The notes beneath the pieces were generated by a model that saw nothing but the letters and a program-made list of their open reading frames with translations, was not told where the DNA came from and did no database searches. Below, piece by piece: positions 15,946 through 16,224 of a stretch of 16,224 nucleotides of DNA (position 1 is the stretch's first letter; every line of letters begins with the position of its first letter). The translations under genes were made by a program, and so were the position numbers. This DNA is from Chitinophagales bacterium (GTDB lineage Bacteria; Bacteroidota; Bacteroidia; Chitinophagales; CAIODY01), in contig JAHEYX010000028.1 in the NCBI GenBank assembly GCA_023251415.1, positions 1 through 16,224 of the forward strand, given 5' to 3'.

Positions 15946-16206
15946 TGCTTTAATACTTTCCAAAGGTTGAAACGATTTTTAGGGATTTAGCAATTTTAAA
16001 TGGTTTTCTTTATCCTTTTACCGCTAACAATTTGAAGTGTAGCATAGCTACTGAAATTAAAAGAAAAACGGATCAAACAATTTAGATTCGAAATTCAAGA
16101 GTTTTGACTGCTGTATTGCAATTGACGTATTCATGTCGAAACTGCTTTAACCGATTTATGCTAATATTTGAAACATTAACTGACAATTTTGCAGCTGTCT
16201 ATTGAA
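15946..16206. other. Intergenic region after ispE
   Basis: No convincing coding region lies here on either strand. It is AT-rich. It holds an imperfect inverted repeat: AATTT 16029-16033 with AAATT 16054-16058, enclosing GTAGC 16039-16043 and GCTAC 16047-16051 around a three-base loop. No T-run follows it, so it is at best a weak end-of-transcript hairpin for ispE. CAATTTTG at 16184-16191 is identical to the -7-like element before hppD. Confidence 0.4.
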
Positions 16207-16224
16207 ATGGAGCTATTCTTAATT
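16207..16224 (+). CDS. Possible start of a further gene cut by the window edge
   Basis: An ATG at 16207 opens a frame (MELFLI) that runs off the window after six codons. It sits 16 bases after CAATTTTG, a promoter-like element placed similarly to the one before hppD. With so little sequence, the product cannot be named and the call rests on position only. Confidence 0.25.

Overview
The window looks like chromosomal DNA from a member of the Bacteroidota. The DNA is AT-rich. The first gene encodes a large PKD-repeat surface protein ending in a type IX secretion (type B) sorting domain. Another gene encodes a Wzi/RemB-like outer-membrane protein, and several upstream regions carry TTTG / TAnnTTTG-like promoter elements rather than sigma70 -35/-10 boxes. 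No tRNA, rRNA, insertion sequence, CRISPR array or phage gene was seen.

Layout. (1) 3-3659 (+): 3' part of a giant secreted protein with an N-terminal domain cut by the window edge, a seven-blade propeller, six PKD domains and a T9SS tail. (2) 3720-4853 (+): 4-hydroxyphenylpyruvate dioxygenase. (3) 6951-4882 (-): a two-gene unit, an outer-membrane barrel protein then a small membrane protein. (4) 7071-8339 (+): an MFS transporter, divergent from unit 3. (5) 9700-8354 (-): riboflavin synthase directly followed by an exported protein of unknown function. (6) 9927-12909 (+): a signalling cassette of stand-alone REC, soluble REC-HisKA-HATPase-REC hybrid kinase, HPt protein and a REC with a C-terminal membrane anchor. 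(7) 12939-14303 (+): a lipoprotein of the SGNH-hydrolase fold with altered catalytic motifs. (8) 15112-14312 (-): a UbiA-like membrane protein with eroded Asp motifs, divergent from (9) ispE, 15139-15945 (+). (10) 15946-16224: mostly non-coding, perhaps with the first codons of another gene at the very end.

The most system-like part is 9927-12909. It holds every piece of a His-Asp-His-Asp phosphorelay, yet has no DNA-binding output domain and no membrane sensor. The input is itself a receiver domain, and one terminal receiver is tethered to the membrane. The first two receivers are clear paralogues. The other genes are mainly housekeeping metabolism (tyrosine catabolism, riboflavin, MEP isoprenoid pathway) mixed with envelope proteins. 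Several start codons were moved from an upstream TTG to a downstream ATG where the protein made better sense (6951, 7071, 12388, 15112).
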